In this document: positions 1-9,371 of the stretch, piece after piece
Position numbering within the stretch: position 1 is the stretch's first letter
Layout of the letters: every line of letters begins with the position of its first letter
Assembly (NCBI GenBank): GCA_023387335.1
Contig: JAEWIF010000068.1
Span: forward strand, 45,963-109,962
From: Pseudomonadota bacterium
GTDB taxonomy: Bacteria; Pseudomonadota; Gammaproteobacteria; Burkholderiales; Burkholderiaceae_C
Direction of reading: 5' to 3'
DNA: 64,000 nucleotides
Position numbers and translations under genes: made by a program
Notes under the pieces: model-generated
The model's database searches: none
Seen by the model: only the letters and a program-made list of their open reading frames with translations
What the model was told of the DNA's origin: nothing

Positions 1-1093
1 CGGTCGGATAGCGGCCCACGAGAAAGAACTGCTGCACCGCCTTGTCCGCGCGCAGGAACAACAGATTGCACAGCGCCGCCTGCCCGTCGCGTCCCGCGCG
101 GCCCGCTTCCTGGTAGTAGGCCTCCAGGCCCGAGGGCAGCTGGTAGTGCAGGACGAAGCGGATGTCGGGCTTGTCGATGCCCAGGCCGAACGCGTTGGTG
201 GCCACCATCACGCGCAGCTTGCCGTCCATGAAGGCTTCCTGCGCCGCATGACGGTCGCCCGCCGAGAGCTTGCCGTGGTACAGCCCCACCGGCTCGCCCG
301 CCGCCTGCAGCGCTTCATGCACCGCGACCGCCGCCTTGACGGTGGCCGTGTAGACCAGCCCGCAGCCCTGGGTCTCGCGCACGAAGGCGATCGCGCGCTC
401 GAGCTTGTCCTCCTCGCGCCCGACCTGTTCCACCTTGAGCGCGAGGTTGGGCCGCCAGGCGCCGGTGTTGATGATCCCGCCCTGCGGGATATGCAGCTGC
501 TTGGCGATGTCGCGCGCCACGTCGTCGGTGGCGGTCGCGGTCAGCGCCAGCACCGTGGGGCGGCCCAATGCGGACAAGGACGGGCCGATGTCCAGGAAAG
601 CGGGCCGGAAATCGTGGCCCCACTGCGAGATGCAATGCGCCTCGTCGACCACCAGCAGGCTGGTGGGATGCGCCGACAGCTCCTGAAGGAAGCCCGGCTC
701 GGCCAGCTTCTCCGGCGTGACCATCACGATGCGCGCGCTGCCGTCGACCGTGGCGGCGCGCGCGGCACGCGCTTCCTCGCTGTCCACCGCGCTGTTCAAC
801 TGCACGGCGGCGATGCCGCACTCGCGCAGCGCCTCGACCTGGTCCTTCATCAGCGCGATGAGCGGCGAGACCACCAGCGTGCGGCCCGGAAGCAGCAGCG
901 CCGGCAACTGGTAGCAAAGGGACTTGCCCGCCCCCGTGGGCATGATGGCCAGCGTGGAGCGGCCGGCCAGCACCTGGTCGATGACCGTGCGCTGGCCCGG
1001 CCGCAGCCGCTGGATCCCGAAGGTGTCCTTCAGGACCTGGGCGATGCGGCGCTCTCCGGCGGTCGTTCCTGTACTGGCGCGCGCTCCCGCCAT
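1..1093 (-). CDS. recQ: RecQ-type ATP-dependent DNA helicase (C-terminus beyond left edge)
   Basis: The first 364 codons of an SF2 helicase that unwinds DNA 3'-5' in recombination and repair. From the ATG at 1093 the protein shows motif I MPTGAGKSLCYQLP (Lys57), DEAH at residues 150-153 followed by CISQWGHDF, then LTATAT and the motif VI region YYQEAGRAGRDG near the window edge. This order matches RecQ; the RQC zinc and HRDC domains would lie outside the window. The start codon lies 3 bases after the stop of the small acidic gene, so the two are probably co-transcribed. No strong ribosome binding site is seen, which fits translational coupling. The identification is secure; only the length is unknown. 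Confidence 0.95.
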   Translation of the reverse strand, partial: MAGARASTGTTAGERRIAQVLKDTFGIQRLRPGQRTVIDQVLAGRSTLAIMPTGAGKSLCYQLPALLLPGRTLVVSPLIALMKDQVEALRECGIAAVQLNSAVDSEEARAARAATVDGSARIVMVTPEKLAEPGFLQELSAHPTSLLVVDEAHCISQWGHDFRPAFLDIGPSLSALGRPTVLALTATATDDVARDIAKQLHIPQGGIINTGAWRPNLALKVEQVGREEDKLERAIAFVRETQGCGLVYTATVKAAVAVHEALQAAGEPVGLYHGKLSAGDRHAAQEAFMDGKLRVMVATNAFGLGIDKPDIRFVLHYQLPSGLEAYYQEAGRAGRDGQAALCNLLFLRADKAVQQFFLVGRYPT

Positions 1094-1096
1094 GGA

Positions 1097-1471
1097 TCAG
1101 CGATCGGCCTCGCCGTCCGCTTCGGCGTCGCTGTCGGAGTCCAGGTCGGTGTACTCCTGTCCGTCGGGATCGGCCTCGGGGAAGCCGCTGCCCGAGCCGG
1201 GACCGTCGTCCAGCGACTCGCCGAAGTCTTCGCCGCTCTCGCCCATGCGAATGACGCGGTCGGGCGCGATGTCGGCGCCTTCGATCGCGTCGGGGCCGTA
1301 CACCGAGCCGCGCTCGCCCGTGCCGCCCACGTCGGAATCGGCGTGGTCCTCGCGCGTGCCCACGGCGTCGCTGCCGGTGTCGGAGCTGTCGCTGGGGCCC
1401 AGAACGTCGCTGCTGCGGCCGCTGGGCTGGCTGGGTGCCGGGTCGGCGCCCAGGATGCTGCTGTAGGCCAT
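1097..1471 (-). CDS. Small acidic, low-complexity hypothetical protein upstream of recQ
   Basis: A 124-residue protein starting MAYSSILGADPAPSQPSG and dominated by Asp, Glu, Ser and Gly, with a central stretch around VYGPDAIEGADIAPDRVIRM that looks more ordered. The ATG at 1471 is chosen over upstream codons because AGGAGA precedes it at good spacing. No signal peptide, membrane segment or known domain is visible. The high acidity suggests a soluble, largely disordered protein. It sits 3 bases before recQ in the same direction and may be its operon leader gene. I do not recognise the family, and a role in DNA metabolism would be only a guess from position. Confidence 0.7.
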   Translation of the reverse strand: MAYSSILGADPAPSQPSGRSSDVLGPSDSSDTGSDAVGTREDHADSDVGGTGERGSVYGPDAIEGADIAPDRVIRMGESGEDFGESLDDGPGSGSGFPEADPDGQEYTDLDSDSDAEADGEADR

Positions 1472-1616
1472 GGTGTTCTCCTGCTTGGTCGGGGCCAGTG
1501 TGCGGCGCGGCCTTGCCGCCGGCCGTCGGAACCCGAGCGCGTTCACTGTGGGACTAGGGCTACGGCGGGGCGGCGGCCATCGGCGTAAAAGGAATCTTCA
1601 CGAAACAGGGATCTCC

Positions 1617-2618
1617 ATGAAACCCGCCGCGCCTTCGCATCCCCTGGTCGTCATCGGCGCCTCGTTCGGCGGCGTGGAGGCCCTCATCACCCTGGTGGCC
1701 GGCCTGCCCAAGGACTTCCCGGCCTTCCTCGCGGTGGTCCAGCACGTCGGGTCCCAGCCCAGCGTGCTGCCGGAGCTGCTTTCGCGCGCGGGGCCGCTGC
1801 ACGCCGTCCATCCGCGCCACGACGAGCCGCTGCGGCTGGGGCGGATCTACGTGGCGCCGCCGGACCAGCACCTGCTGGTGACGCCGCGCACGGTGCGCCT
1901 GAACCGTGGTCCGCGCGAGAACCACACGCGGCCGGCGATCGATCCCCTGTTCCGGACCGCGGCGCTGCATTGGGGTCACTCGGCCATCGGCGTGGTGCTC
2001 ACCGGCGAGCTGGACGACGGCACCGCCGGGCTGGCCGCCATCAAGGTCTGCGGGGGCTGCACGGTGGTGCAGGATCCGCAGGAGGCGATCGCGCCCAGCA
2101 TGCCGATCAGCGCGCTCGCCAACGTCGACGTCGACCATTGCGTGCTGCTGCCGGCCATCGCGCCGCTGCTGTCGCGCCTGGTCGTGCCTCCGCCTCCCGT
2201 CACCTCGCCCCAGCCGCCACCCGAAGCGCTGCTGCGCGAGCAATCGGTCTTCGAAGGAGTCGAACCCATGGACAACCTGCAGGCGATCGGTACACCGACC
2301 CAGCTCACCTGTCCCGACTGCGGCGGCACCCTGTCGGAGGTGCGCAGCGGCCGGCCGCTGCGCTACCGCTGCCACACCGGCCACGCCTACACGGCCAAGA
2401 GCCTGGAGAGCGCCCAGGCCGAGGGGACCGACCATGCGCTGCAGGCGAGCTTTCGCGCCCTGAAGGAGCGCGAGCAACTGCTGCGCCGCATGGCGGGCGT
2501 CTCGCGCAGCCTCGGCGACGATGCCCAGGCCGAGGTGGGCATGCTCCAGGCGGCCCGGGTCCACCAGCAGGCGGTCCGTCTGGCCGAGTTGATCGCGGAG
2601 GGAAGTGGCGGCGCATAA
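1617..2618 (+). CDS. CheB-type protein-glutamate methylesterase with C-terminal zinc ribbon
   Basis: A 333-residue free-standing CheB catalytic domain with no N-terminal receiver. The triad is visible: Ser16 in GASFGG, His43 in VQHVG, Asp134 in TGELDDGTAG. After a proline-rich linker (about 190-205) there is a probable metal site: Cys232 and Cys235 in CPDCGG, then Cys252 and His256 in CHTGH. The known reaction is hydrolysis of glutamyl methyl esters on chemoreceptors, but no receptor, CheA or CheW gene is near. The stop is 24 bases before the large CheB-CheR-kinase gene, so they likely act together. The ATG at 1617 gives MKPAAPSHPLVVIGAS, the usual distance to the first strand. Confidence 0.88.
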   Translation: MKPAAPSHPLVVIGASFGGVEALITLVAGLPKDFPAFLAVVQHVGSQPSVLPELLSRAGPLHAVHPRHDEPLRLGRIYVAPPDQHLLVTPRTVRLNRGPRENHTRPAIDPLFRTAALHWGHSAIGVVLTGELDDGTAGLAAIKVCGGCTVVQDPQEAIAPSMPISALANVDVDHCVLLPAIAPLLSRLVVPPPPVTSPQPPPEALLREQSVFEGVEPMDNLQAIGTPTQLTCPDCGGTLSEVRSGRPLRYRCHTGHAYTAKSLESAQAEGTDHALQASFRALKEREQLLRRMAGVSRSLGDDAQAEVGMLQAARVHQQAVRLAELIAEGSGGA

Positions 2619-2619
2619 T
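2614..2619 (+). promoter_or_regulatory. Candidate -10 hexamer CATAAT before the hybrid kinase gene
   Basis: CATAAT overlaps the stop codon of the CheB gene and ends 23 bases before the kinase ATG, which has no Shine-Dalgarno sequence. It could give the kinase its own short-leader transcript as well as read-through. No convincing -35 was found. Confidence 0.3.
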
Positions 2620-2642
2620 TTGGCCCGCCTTCCCCCCGCGAC

Positions 2643-5600
2643 ATGTCAGAAGACTCACCCACCGCCCGCAACGCGCCGGCCGGCGACGATGACGTCGCGC
2701 CGAGCAGCCACCATGAGCTGGTGCCCGTCATCGCCCTCGGCGGCTCGGCCGGGGCGATCGAAGCGCTGCAGGCCTTCTTCGAGGACGTGCCGTCCGAGTG
2801 CCCGGTCGCGTTCGTGGTGGCGGTCCACCTCGACCCCGAAGAGGAATCGAAGCTGCCCGAGCTGATCGGCCGGCGCACCGCGCTGCCGGTGCTGCAGCTG
2901 ACCCAGCACGAACCCGTGCGCTCGGGCACCGTCTACGTGATCCCGCCGCGCAAGCTCATTCGCATGGAAGGCGGCGCCTTGGCGCTGGAGGACCGCGATC
3001 CCGAGTCGGACCGGGCCGTCACGGTGGACCTGCTGTTCCGCACGCTGGCCGATTCGCACGGCGCGCACAGCGCGGCGGTGGTGCTGTCCGGCGCCGACGG
3101 CGACGGCGCCATCGGCATCAAGCGCGTCAAGGAGCGCGGCGGCCTGACGGTCGCGCAGGACCCCGAGGAGTGCGGCCATCCCGCCATGCCGCGCAGCGCC
3201 ATCGCCACCGGCATGGTCGACTGGACCCTTCCGGTGGCCGACATGGTGCCGCGCCTCCTGGCCTACTTCCGGCTCGAGGGCCACCTGCGGCTGCCCTCCG
3301 AGGAGGCCCCGCCGGCGCAAGCGGCGGCCAGCCGCGAGGGCGACGACGAGGCCACGCTGCGCGAGATCCTGGCGTTCGTGCGCACCCGCACCGGCCGCGA
3401 CTTCACCGGCTACAAGCGCGCCACCATCGTGCGGCGCATCGCGCGGCGCATGCAGGTCAACGGCACCGACCACCTGGGCGGCTACCTCAATTTCCTGCGC
3501 ACGCGGCCGGGCGAGGCGCCGGCGCTGCTGCAGGACCTGCTGATCAGCGTCACCAACTTCTTCCGCGACCCGGAGTGCTTCCAGGCGCTCGAGCCGCACC
3601 TGCGCGAACTGCTGCGCGGCAAGGCGCCCGGCGAGCCGGTGCGCGTGTGGGTGCCCGGCTGCGCGACGGGCGAGGAGGCCTACTCGATCGCCGTGATGCT
3701 GTGCGACTGCGCGCGCGAGATGGATTCGCCGCCGCACATCCAGGTGTTCGCCACCGACCTCGACGAGGAGGCGATCCGCGTCGCCCGCGATGGGCTCTAT
3801 CCGCTGTCCATCGAGGCCGACGTCTCGCAGGACTGGCTGCGCCGCTACTTCAGCAAGGAGCACCGCGGCTACCGCGTGCGCCGCGAAGTGCGCGAGATGG
3901 TGCTGTTCGCCGAGCACGACCTGCTGAAGGATTCGCCGTTCTCGCGGCTCGACCTGGTGTCGTGCCGCAACCTGCTGATCTACCTGGAGCGCGACATCCA
4001 GCAGCGGGTGTTCCAGACCTTCCACTTCGCGCTGCGGCCGCAGGCGCTGCTGTTCCTGGGCGCCTCGGAAAGCTGCGAGGACGAGGGCAACCTGTTCTCC
4101 GTGGCGGACAAGAAGAACCGCATCTTCATGCAGCGACCGCTGGCCCGGCCGGTGCTGCCGGTGCCGGCCCGGTCCCACGTGCTGGGGCAGGTCATGCTGC
4201 CGCGCCGCCCGCACGAGATGTCGATCCCGGGCCGCGCGCCGGCCCCCGTGCTGGCGGGCGGGCACGAGCGCCTGACCCGATCGCTGGACGAGCGCGGCGT
4301 GTCCTGGGGTGCGCTGCACCTCCGCCTCCTGGAAACGCTGGCGCCGCCTTCCATCCTGGTGGACCGCGAACACGAGATCGTCCACCTGTCGACCAGCGCC
4401 GGGCAGTTCCTGCAGTTCTCGGGCGGCGAGCCCAGCCGCAACCTGCTGCGCACGATCCATCCGGCGCTGCGCATCGAGCTGCGCGGCGTGCTGTACCAGG
4501 CGGCGCAGTCCAACGAGGAGGCCGAGGTCCAGGTGGACGGCGTGCCGCTGCCCGACGGCTCGGCCAGCGTCACGCTGCGCGCCTGGCCGGTACGCGACGC
4601 CGGCGTGGACATGTTCATCGTGCTGCTGGAGCGCCGCGCGCAGGCGGAGTCCGAAGCCCGCCACGCCGTCGACCTGCATCCCAAGGACCCGGTGGCCACG
4701 CACCTGGACCGCGAGCTGGAACGGCTGAAGTCCGAGCTGCGCGAGACGGTGGAGCAGTACGAGGCGTCCACCGAGGAACTCAAGGCCAGCAACGAGGAGC
4801 TGCAGGCCATGAACGAGGAACTGCGGTCCGCCACCGAGGAACTGGAGACCAGCCGCGAGGAACTGCAGTCGATCAACGAGGAGCTCACCACCGTCAACCA
4901 CGAGCTCAAGAGCAAGGTCGAGGAGCTGGGCCACGCCAACAGCGACATGCAGAACCTGATCGACGCCACCGCCATCGCGACGGTGTTCCTCGACCGGGAC
5001 CTCTCGATCATGCGCTACACGCCCACGGCGGTGCAGCTGTTCAACCTGATCCCCTCGGACATCGGCCGCCCGCTGGCCCACCTGGCCACGCGGCTGGACT
5101 ATCCGCGCCTGGCCGACGACGCCCGCCGCGTGCTGGAACGCCTGGTGCCGATCGAGCGCGAGATGGGCCTGCCCGACGGCACCTGGTTCCTGGTGCGCAT
5201 GCTGCCCTACCGCACGCTGGAGGACCGCATCGCCGGCGTGGTGCTCTCGTTCATCGACATCACCGAGCGGCGCCAGGCCGACGAGGTGCGCACCTGGCTG
5301 TCGGCGGTGGTGCACGCGTCCACCGACGGCATCGTCAGCTTCGCGCTGGACCGCACCGTTCTCAGCTGGAACGCGGCCTGCGAGCGCATCTTCGGCTGGA
5401 GCGCGGCGGAGATGATCGGCCGCTCGGCGTCGGTGCTGTCGCCGGGGCCGGAGGACGAGCGCGACCAGCTGGACCTGATGCGCCGGCTGGGCGAAGGCGA
5501 AGCGCTCGACTTCGAGACCGTGCGCAAGCGCAAGGACGGCCAGGAGATCCATGTCGCCATGGCGGTGTCGCCCATCCGCGACCCCGACGGCACCGTGATC

Positions 5601-7253
5601 GGCGGCACGACCATCGTGCGCGACATCACCGCGAACCGGCGCGCGCAGACGGCGCTGCGCGAGAGCGAGGAGCAGTTGCGGCTGGTGGTGGAGAACGTGC
5701 GCGAGTACGCCATCTTCTCGATGGGCCTGGACCGCAAGGTGGTCAGCTGGAACATCGGCGCCCAGCGGTTGCTCGGCTACACCGAGGCGGAAGTGCTCGG
5801 GAAGCCGGCGGACATCGTCTTCACCGAGGAGGACCAGCGCGAGGGCGCGCCGGAAGCCGAGGTGCAGACCGCGCTGGCCGAGGGCCGGGCCTCGGACGAC
5901 CGCGTCCACAGGCGCAAGGACGGCAGCCTGTTCTGGGCCGAGGGCGTGATGATGCTCATGCGCGACGAGGAAGGCCGCGCGATGGGCTTCGTCAAGGTGC
6001 TGCGCGACCAGACCCGCGCGCGCGAAGTCCAGCAGGCCATCGAGCGCAGCCAGGCCGAACTGAAGCAGTCGCTCGAGGAAACGCAGCAGGCTCGCCGCGC
6101 GCTCGAAGCCGCCGACGCCGCCAAGGACCGCTTCCTGGCCGTGCTGTCGCACGAGCTGCGCAATCCGCTGGCATCCATCGCCAGCGCGTCCGAACTGCTG
6201 CTGATGCCCAAGCTGCCCGACTCGGCGCGCGAGAAGGCCGCCGAAGTGGTGCAGCGCCAGGGCAAGGCGATGAAGGTGCTGCTGGACGAATTGCTCGACG
6301 TGTCGCGCCTCACGCTGGGGCGGCTCAACCTGGCCAAGCGGCCGGTGTCGGTGACGAACGTCGTGCAGCAGGCGCTGGAAACCACGCGGCCGCTGGTGCA
6401 GGCGGCGGGGCACGAGATGGTGGTCAAGCTGCCGCCCCATACCGTGGAAGTCGATGCCGATCCGCTGCGGCTGGCGCAGGTGGTCTCCAACCTGATCACC
6501 AACGCGGCGAAGTACACGCCGGAGGGCGGCCGCATCGAAGTCACGGCCGAGGTGTTCACCGACGAAGTGGTGATCCAGGTCAGCGACAACGGCATCGGCA
6601 TGGAGCCCTCGCAGATCGATCGCATGTTCGACCTGTTCTCCCAGGGCGAGCGGGTCACCGGTCATTCCAACAGCGGCCTGGGCATAGGCCTCGCGCTGGC
6701 GCGCAACATCATCGAGCTGCACGGCGGCTGGATCATGGCCAGCTCGGCCGGCCCGGGCGAGGGCAGCCAGCTGCGCGTGGGTCTTCCGCTGCTGCGCGTG
6801 GGGCCGGTGGACGTCGCTTCCGAGATCGACCTCATGCAGCCGGAGCCGCTGCCACCGTCGCCCGCCATCGCGGCGGACGGCGAGCTGATCCTGGTGGCCG
6901 ACGACAACGGCGATGCCGCCTGGGGCCTGGCCAAGCTGCTGGAGCTCTCGGGCTTCCGCGCCGTGCTGGCGCGCTCCGGCGAGGAGGCGCTGCAGGTCGC
7001 CGAACAGCATCGCCCGACCATCGCGCTGCTGGACATCGGCATGCCCGACCTCAGCGGCCACGACGTCGCGCGGCGCCTGCGCGGCGAGCCCTGGGGCCGC
7101 GACATGATCCTGATCGCCGCCACCGGCTGGGGCCAGGAAGCCGACATCCGCCACTCGATGCAGGCCGGCTTCGACGCGCACCTGACCAAGCCGCTGAACG
7201 TGGGCCGCATCAAGGGCCTGATCGAAGAGCTCAAGGCGCAGCGCAAGGGTTGA
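2643..7253 (+). CDS. CheB-CheR-PAS hybrid sensor histidine kinase with receiver domain
   Basis: A 1536-residue multidomain signalling protein. Order: CheB methylesterase (about 25-210; Ser35 GGSAG, His62, Asp154 in GADGDG); CheR methyltransferase (about 232-500; VPGCATGEEAYSIAV SAM loop, FFRDPECF); a long Glu-rich coiled coil (about 690-770); three PAS-like domains (about 770-875, 882-1000, 1002-1125); HisKA with H-box LSHELRN (His1170); HATPase with SDNGIGM and GLGIGLALA; receiver domain with phospho-acceptor Asp1464 in LLDIGMP and Lys in TKP. No transmembrane segment is evident, so sensing is probably cytoplasmic. All catalytic residues look intact. The lone CheB gene precedes it by 24 bases; no chemotaxis operon is present, so the output is unknown. 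Confidence 0.93.
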   Translation: MSEDSPTARNAPAGDDDVAPSSHHELVPVIALGGSAGAIEALQAFFEDVPSECPVAFVVAVHLDPEEESKLPELIGRRTALPVLQLTQHEPVRSGTVYVIPPRKLIRMEGGALALEDRDPESDRAVTVDLLFRTLADSHGAHSAAVVLSGADGDGAIGIKRVKERGGLTVAQDPEECGHPAMPRSAIATGMVDWTLPVADMVPRLLAYFRLEGHLRLPSEEAPPAQAAASREGDDEATLREILAFVRTRTGRDFTGYKRATIVRRIARRMQVNGTDHLGGYLNFLRTRPGEAPALLQDLLISVTNFFRDPECFQALEPHLRELLRGKAPGEPVRVWVPGCATGEEAYSIAVMLCDCAREMDSPPHIQVFATDLDEEAIRVARDGLYPLSIEADVSQDWLRRYFSKEHRGYRVRREVREMVLFAEHDLLKDSPFSRLDLVSCRNLLIYLERDIQQRVFQTFHFALRPQALLFLGASESCEDEGNLFSVADKKNRIFMQRPLARPVLPVPARSHVLGQVMLPRRPHEMSIPGRAPAPVLAGGHERLTRSLDERGVSWGALHLRLLETLAPPSILVDREHEIVHLSTSAGQFLQFSGGEPSRNLLRTIHPALRIELRGVLYQAAQSNEEAEVQVDGVPLPDGSASVTLRAWPVRDAGVDMFIVLLERRAQAESEARHAVDLHPKDPVATHLDRELERLKSELRETVEQYEASTEELKASNEELQAMNEELRSATEELETSREELQSINEELTTVNHELKSKVEELGHANSDMQNLIDATAIATVFLDRDLSIMRYTPTAVQLFNLIPSDIGRPLAHLATRLDYPRLADDARRVLERLVPIEREMGLPDGTWFLVRMLPYRTLEDRIAGVVLSFIDITERRQADEVRTWLSAVVHASTDGIVSFALDRTVLSWNAACERIFGWSAAEMIGRSASVLSPGPEDERDQLDLMRRLGEGEALDFETVRKRKDGQEIHVAMAVSPIRDPDGTVIGGTTIVRDITANRRAQTALRESEEQLRLVVENVREYAIFSMGLDRKVVSWNIGAQRLLGYTEAEVLGKPADIVFTEEDQREGAPEAEVQTALAEGRASDDRVHRRKDGSLFWAEGVMMLMRDEEGRAMGFVKVLRDQTRAREVQQAIERSQAELKQSLEETQQARRALEAADAAKDRFLAVLSHELRNPLASIASASELLLMPKLPDSAREKAAEVVQRQGKAMKVLLDELLDVSRLTLGRLNLAKRPVSVTNVVQQALETTRPLVQAAGHEMVVKLPPHTVEVDADPLRLAQVVSNLITNAAKYTPEGGRIEVTAEVFTDEVVIQVSDNGIGMEPSQIDRMFDLFSQGERVTGHSNSGLGIGLALARNIIELHGGWIMASSAGPGEGSQLRVGLPLLRVGPVDVASEIDLMQPEPLPPSPAIAADGELILVADDNGDAAWGLAKLLELSGFRAVLARSGEEALQVAEQHRPTIALLDIGMPDLSGHDVARRLRGEPWGRDMILIAATGWGQEADIRHSMQAGFDAHLTKPLNVGRIKGLIEELKAQRKG

Positions 7254-7289
7254 GGGCATGCCCCGATGAGCGCCGGCGGGGTCCGCGGC

Positions 7290-7295
7290 TAGCAT
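7290..7295 (+). promoter_or_regulatory. Candidate -10 TAGCAT placed for a leaderless glpK mRNA
   Basis: TAGCAT ends 6 bases before the glpK ATG and no ribosome binding site is present. Transcription would start at or next to the A of ATG. No clear -35 is seen. Confidence 0.4.
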
Positions 7296-7301
7296 CGGCG
7301 C

Positions 7302-8795
7302 ATGACCTATCTGCTCGCGCTCGACCAGGGCACCTCCAGCTCCCGCAGCATCGTGTTCGACCGCCAGGGGCGCATCGTCGCCCTGGCGCAGCGGGAGCTG
7401 CCGCAGATCTATCCACAGCCGGGCTGGGTGGAACACGACCCGATGGAGATCTGGCGCGGCCAGCTGGCCACCGCGCAGGAGGCGCTGGCCAAGGCCGGCA
7501 TCACCGCGCGCGACGTCGCGGCGCTGGGCATCACCAACCAGCGCGAGACGGCCGTCGTCTGGAACCGCAAGACCGGCCAGCCCATCCACCACGCCATCGT
7601 GTGGCAGGACCGGCGCGGCGAGCCGCTGTGCGCGCAACTGCGCGAGCAGGGCCATGCCCCGCTGATCCAGTCGCGCACCGGGCTCTTGATCGACTCGTAC
7701 TTCTCCGGCACCAAGATCCGCTGGCTGCTGGACAACGTGCCCGGCGCGCGGCAGCAGGCCGAGCGCGGCGAACTGGCCTTCGGCACCATCGACAGCTGGC
7801 TGCTGTGGCAGCTGACGGGCGGTTCGCTGCATGCCACCGACGTCAGCAACGCCTCGCGCACCATGCTGTTCGACGTGCACCGCAACCGCTGGGATGAGGA
7901 GCTGCTCGATCTGCTGCAAGTGCCGGCTTCGCTCATGCCCAAGGTGCTGCCTTCGAGCGCTGAGTACGGCCGCAGCGTGGAATCGCTGCTGGGCGCGCCG
8001 GTGCGCATCGGCGGCGTGGCGGGCGACCAGCAGAGCGCGCTGTTCGGCCAGGCGTGCTTCCGCGAAGGCATGGCCAAGAACACCTACGGCACCGGTTGCT
8101 TCCTCTTGATGCACACCGGCTCGCGCTTCCAGAAATCGGCCAACGGATTGCTCACCACCAGCGCGGCCCAGACTTCGGCGCAGCCGCAGTACGCGATGGA
8201 AGGCAGCGTGTTCGTCGGCGGCGCGGTCGTGCAGTGGCTGCGCGACGGCCTCAAGGCCATCGAGAGCAGCGCGCAGGTGCAGGCGCTGGCCGAGAGCGTG
8301 CCCGACGCGGGCGGCGTGATGCTGGTGCCGGCGTTCACCGGCCTGGGCGCGCCGTACTGGAAGCCGGATGCGCGCGGCACGATCACCGGGCTTACGCGCG
8401 GATCGACCGTGGCCCACATCGCGCGCGCGGCGCTGGAGAGCATCGCCTACCAGAGCGCGGCGCTGCTGCAGGCCATGAGCCGCGACGCCGTGGCCGCGGG
8501 CTCGGCGCCGGTCGCGGAACTGCGCGTGGACGGCGGCGCCTGCGTCAACAACCTGCTGATGCAGTTCCAGGCCGACCTGCTGGGCATCCCGGTCGTGCGG
8601 CCGGCGATCACCGAGACCACGGCGCTGGGCGCGGCCTACCTGGCCGGGCTGTCGTGCGGCGTGTTCTCGAGCGCCGGGGAACTGGAGAAACTCTGGAAGG
8701 CCGAGCGCCGCTTCACGCCCACGCTGTCGCGCGAGCGGGCCGGCGAACTGATGCAGAACTGGGAACGCGCGGTGCGCCAGGCCACGCTGGCCTGA
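7302..8795 (+). CDS. glpK: Glycerol kinase
   Basis: A 497-residue FGGY-family kinase that phosphorylates glycerol to sn-glycerol 3-phosphate in the cytoplasm. N-terminal phosphate loop ALDQGTSSSRSIVFD, GITNQRETAVVW, GTIDSWLLW, catalytic Asp242 in GVAGDQQSALFG, and the C-terminal ATP-site segments LRVDGGACVNN and TALGAAYLAGL are all typical, and the length is the family norm. No glpF, glpD or glpR flanks it, so the gene stands apart from other glycerol genes. The start has no Shine-Dalgarno but a TAGCAT hexamer 6 bases upstream, suggesting a leaderless transcript. Confidence 0.96.
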   Translation: MTYLLALDQGTSSSRSIVFDRQGRIVALAQRELPQIYPQPGWVEHDPMEIWRGQLATAQEALAKAGITARDVAALGITNQRETAVVWNRKTGQPIHHAIVWQDRRGEPLCAQLREQGHAPLIQSRTGLLIDSYFSGTKIRWLLDNVPGARQQAERGELAFGTIDSWLLWQLTGGSLHATDVSNASRTMLFDVHRNRWDEELLDLLQVPASLMPKVLPSSAEYGRSVESLLGAPVRIGGVAGDQQSALFGQACFREGMAKNTYGTGCFLLMHTGSRFQKSANGLLTTSAAQTSAQPQYAMEGSVFVGGAVVQWLRDGLKAIESSAQVQALAESVPDAGGVMLVPAFTGLGAPYWKPDARGTITGLTRGSTVAHIARAALESIAYQSAALLQAMSRDAVAAGSAPVAELRVDGGACVNNLLMQFQADLLGIPVVRPAITETTALGAAYLAGLSCGVFSSAGELEKLWKAERRFTPTLSRERAGELMQNWERAVRQATLA

Positions 8796-8818
8796 ACCTG
8801 ATCCTCGAAGGAGTCGCC

Positions 8819-9364
8819 ATGAACAAAGCCTTGCCCCTTTGCTTCGCTCTCGCCGCCGCCTGCGCGGCTTTCGGCGCGTCGGCGCAGAACCTCAAGCCCG
8901 GCTTGTGGGAGGTGCAGCACAAGATGAAGGGCAATCCGGAGATGGAGCGCCAGATGGAGGAGGCGCGCAAGCAGATGGCCGCCATGCCGCCCGAGCAGCG
9001 CAAGCAGATGGAAGCCATGATGGCCGGCCGCGGCGTTCAGATGGGCGCGGGCGGCCAGAGCATGCGCATGTGCCTCACCAAGGAAATGGTGGAGCGCAAC
9101 GAGATCCCGGCGCAGCAGGGCGACTGCAGGATGACGAACCAGCAGCGCACCGGCAACACGCTGAAGGTGAACTTCACCTGCACCAACCCGCCTTCCAGCG
9201 GCGAGAGCCAGATGACGATCAACAGTCCCGAGTCCTACGCCATGAAGACCACGGCGACTTCCAGCATCGACGGCCGGGTCGAGAAGATGTCGGTGGAAGG
9301 AACGGGCAAGTGGGTGGGCGCCGATTGCGGCGGCCTCAAGCCGATGGGGCCGGCGAAGAAGTAG
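8819..9364 (+). CDS. DUF3617-type secreted protein
   Basis: 181 residues with a clear Sec signal peptide (MNKALPLCFALAAACAAF then cleavage after ASA). The mature start QNLKPGLWEVQHKM is the hallmark of the DUF3617 family, periplasmic proteins of unknown function. A Met/Gln/Lys-rich helix (about 40-80) with many MxxMPPEQRKQME-like steps follows, and then a beta-rich half with paired cysteines (MRMCL, DCRM, FTCTN, ADCGG) that may form disulphides. The ATG at 8819 has GAAGGAG upstream at good spacing. It lies 23 bases after glpK on the same strand and may share read-through, but a functional link to glycerol is not supported. Confidence 0.85.
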   Translation: MNKALPLCFALAAACAAFGASAQNLKPGLWEVQHKMKGNPEMERQMEEARKQMAAMPPEQRKQMEAMMAGRGVQMGAGGQSMRMCLTKEMVERNEIPAQQGDCRMTNQQRTGNTLKVNFTCTNPPSSGESQMTINSPESYAMKTTATSSIDGRVEKMSVEGTGKWVGADCGGLKPMGPAKK

Positions 9365-9371
9365 CGGCCGT

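Noticed and set aside
2655..8417. Very long open frame on the minus strand opposite the hybrid kinase and glpK
   Set aside because: It is His/Arg/Gln-rich, has no domain, and spans two well-supported plus-strand genes; GC-rich antisense frames stay open by codon bias.
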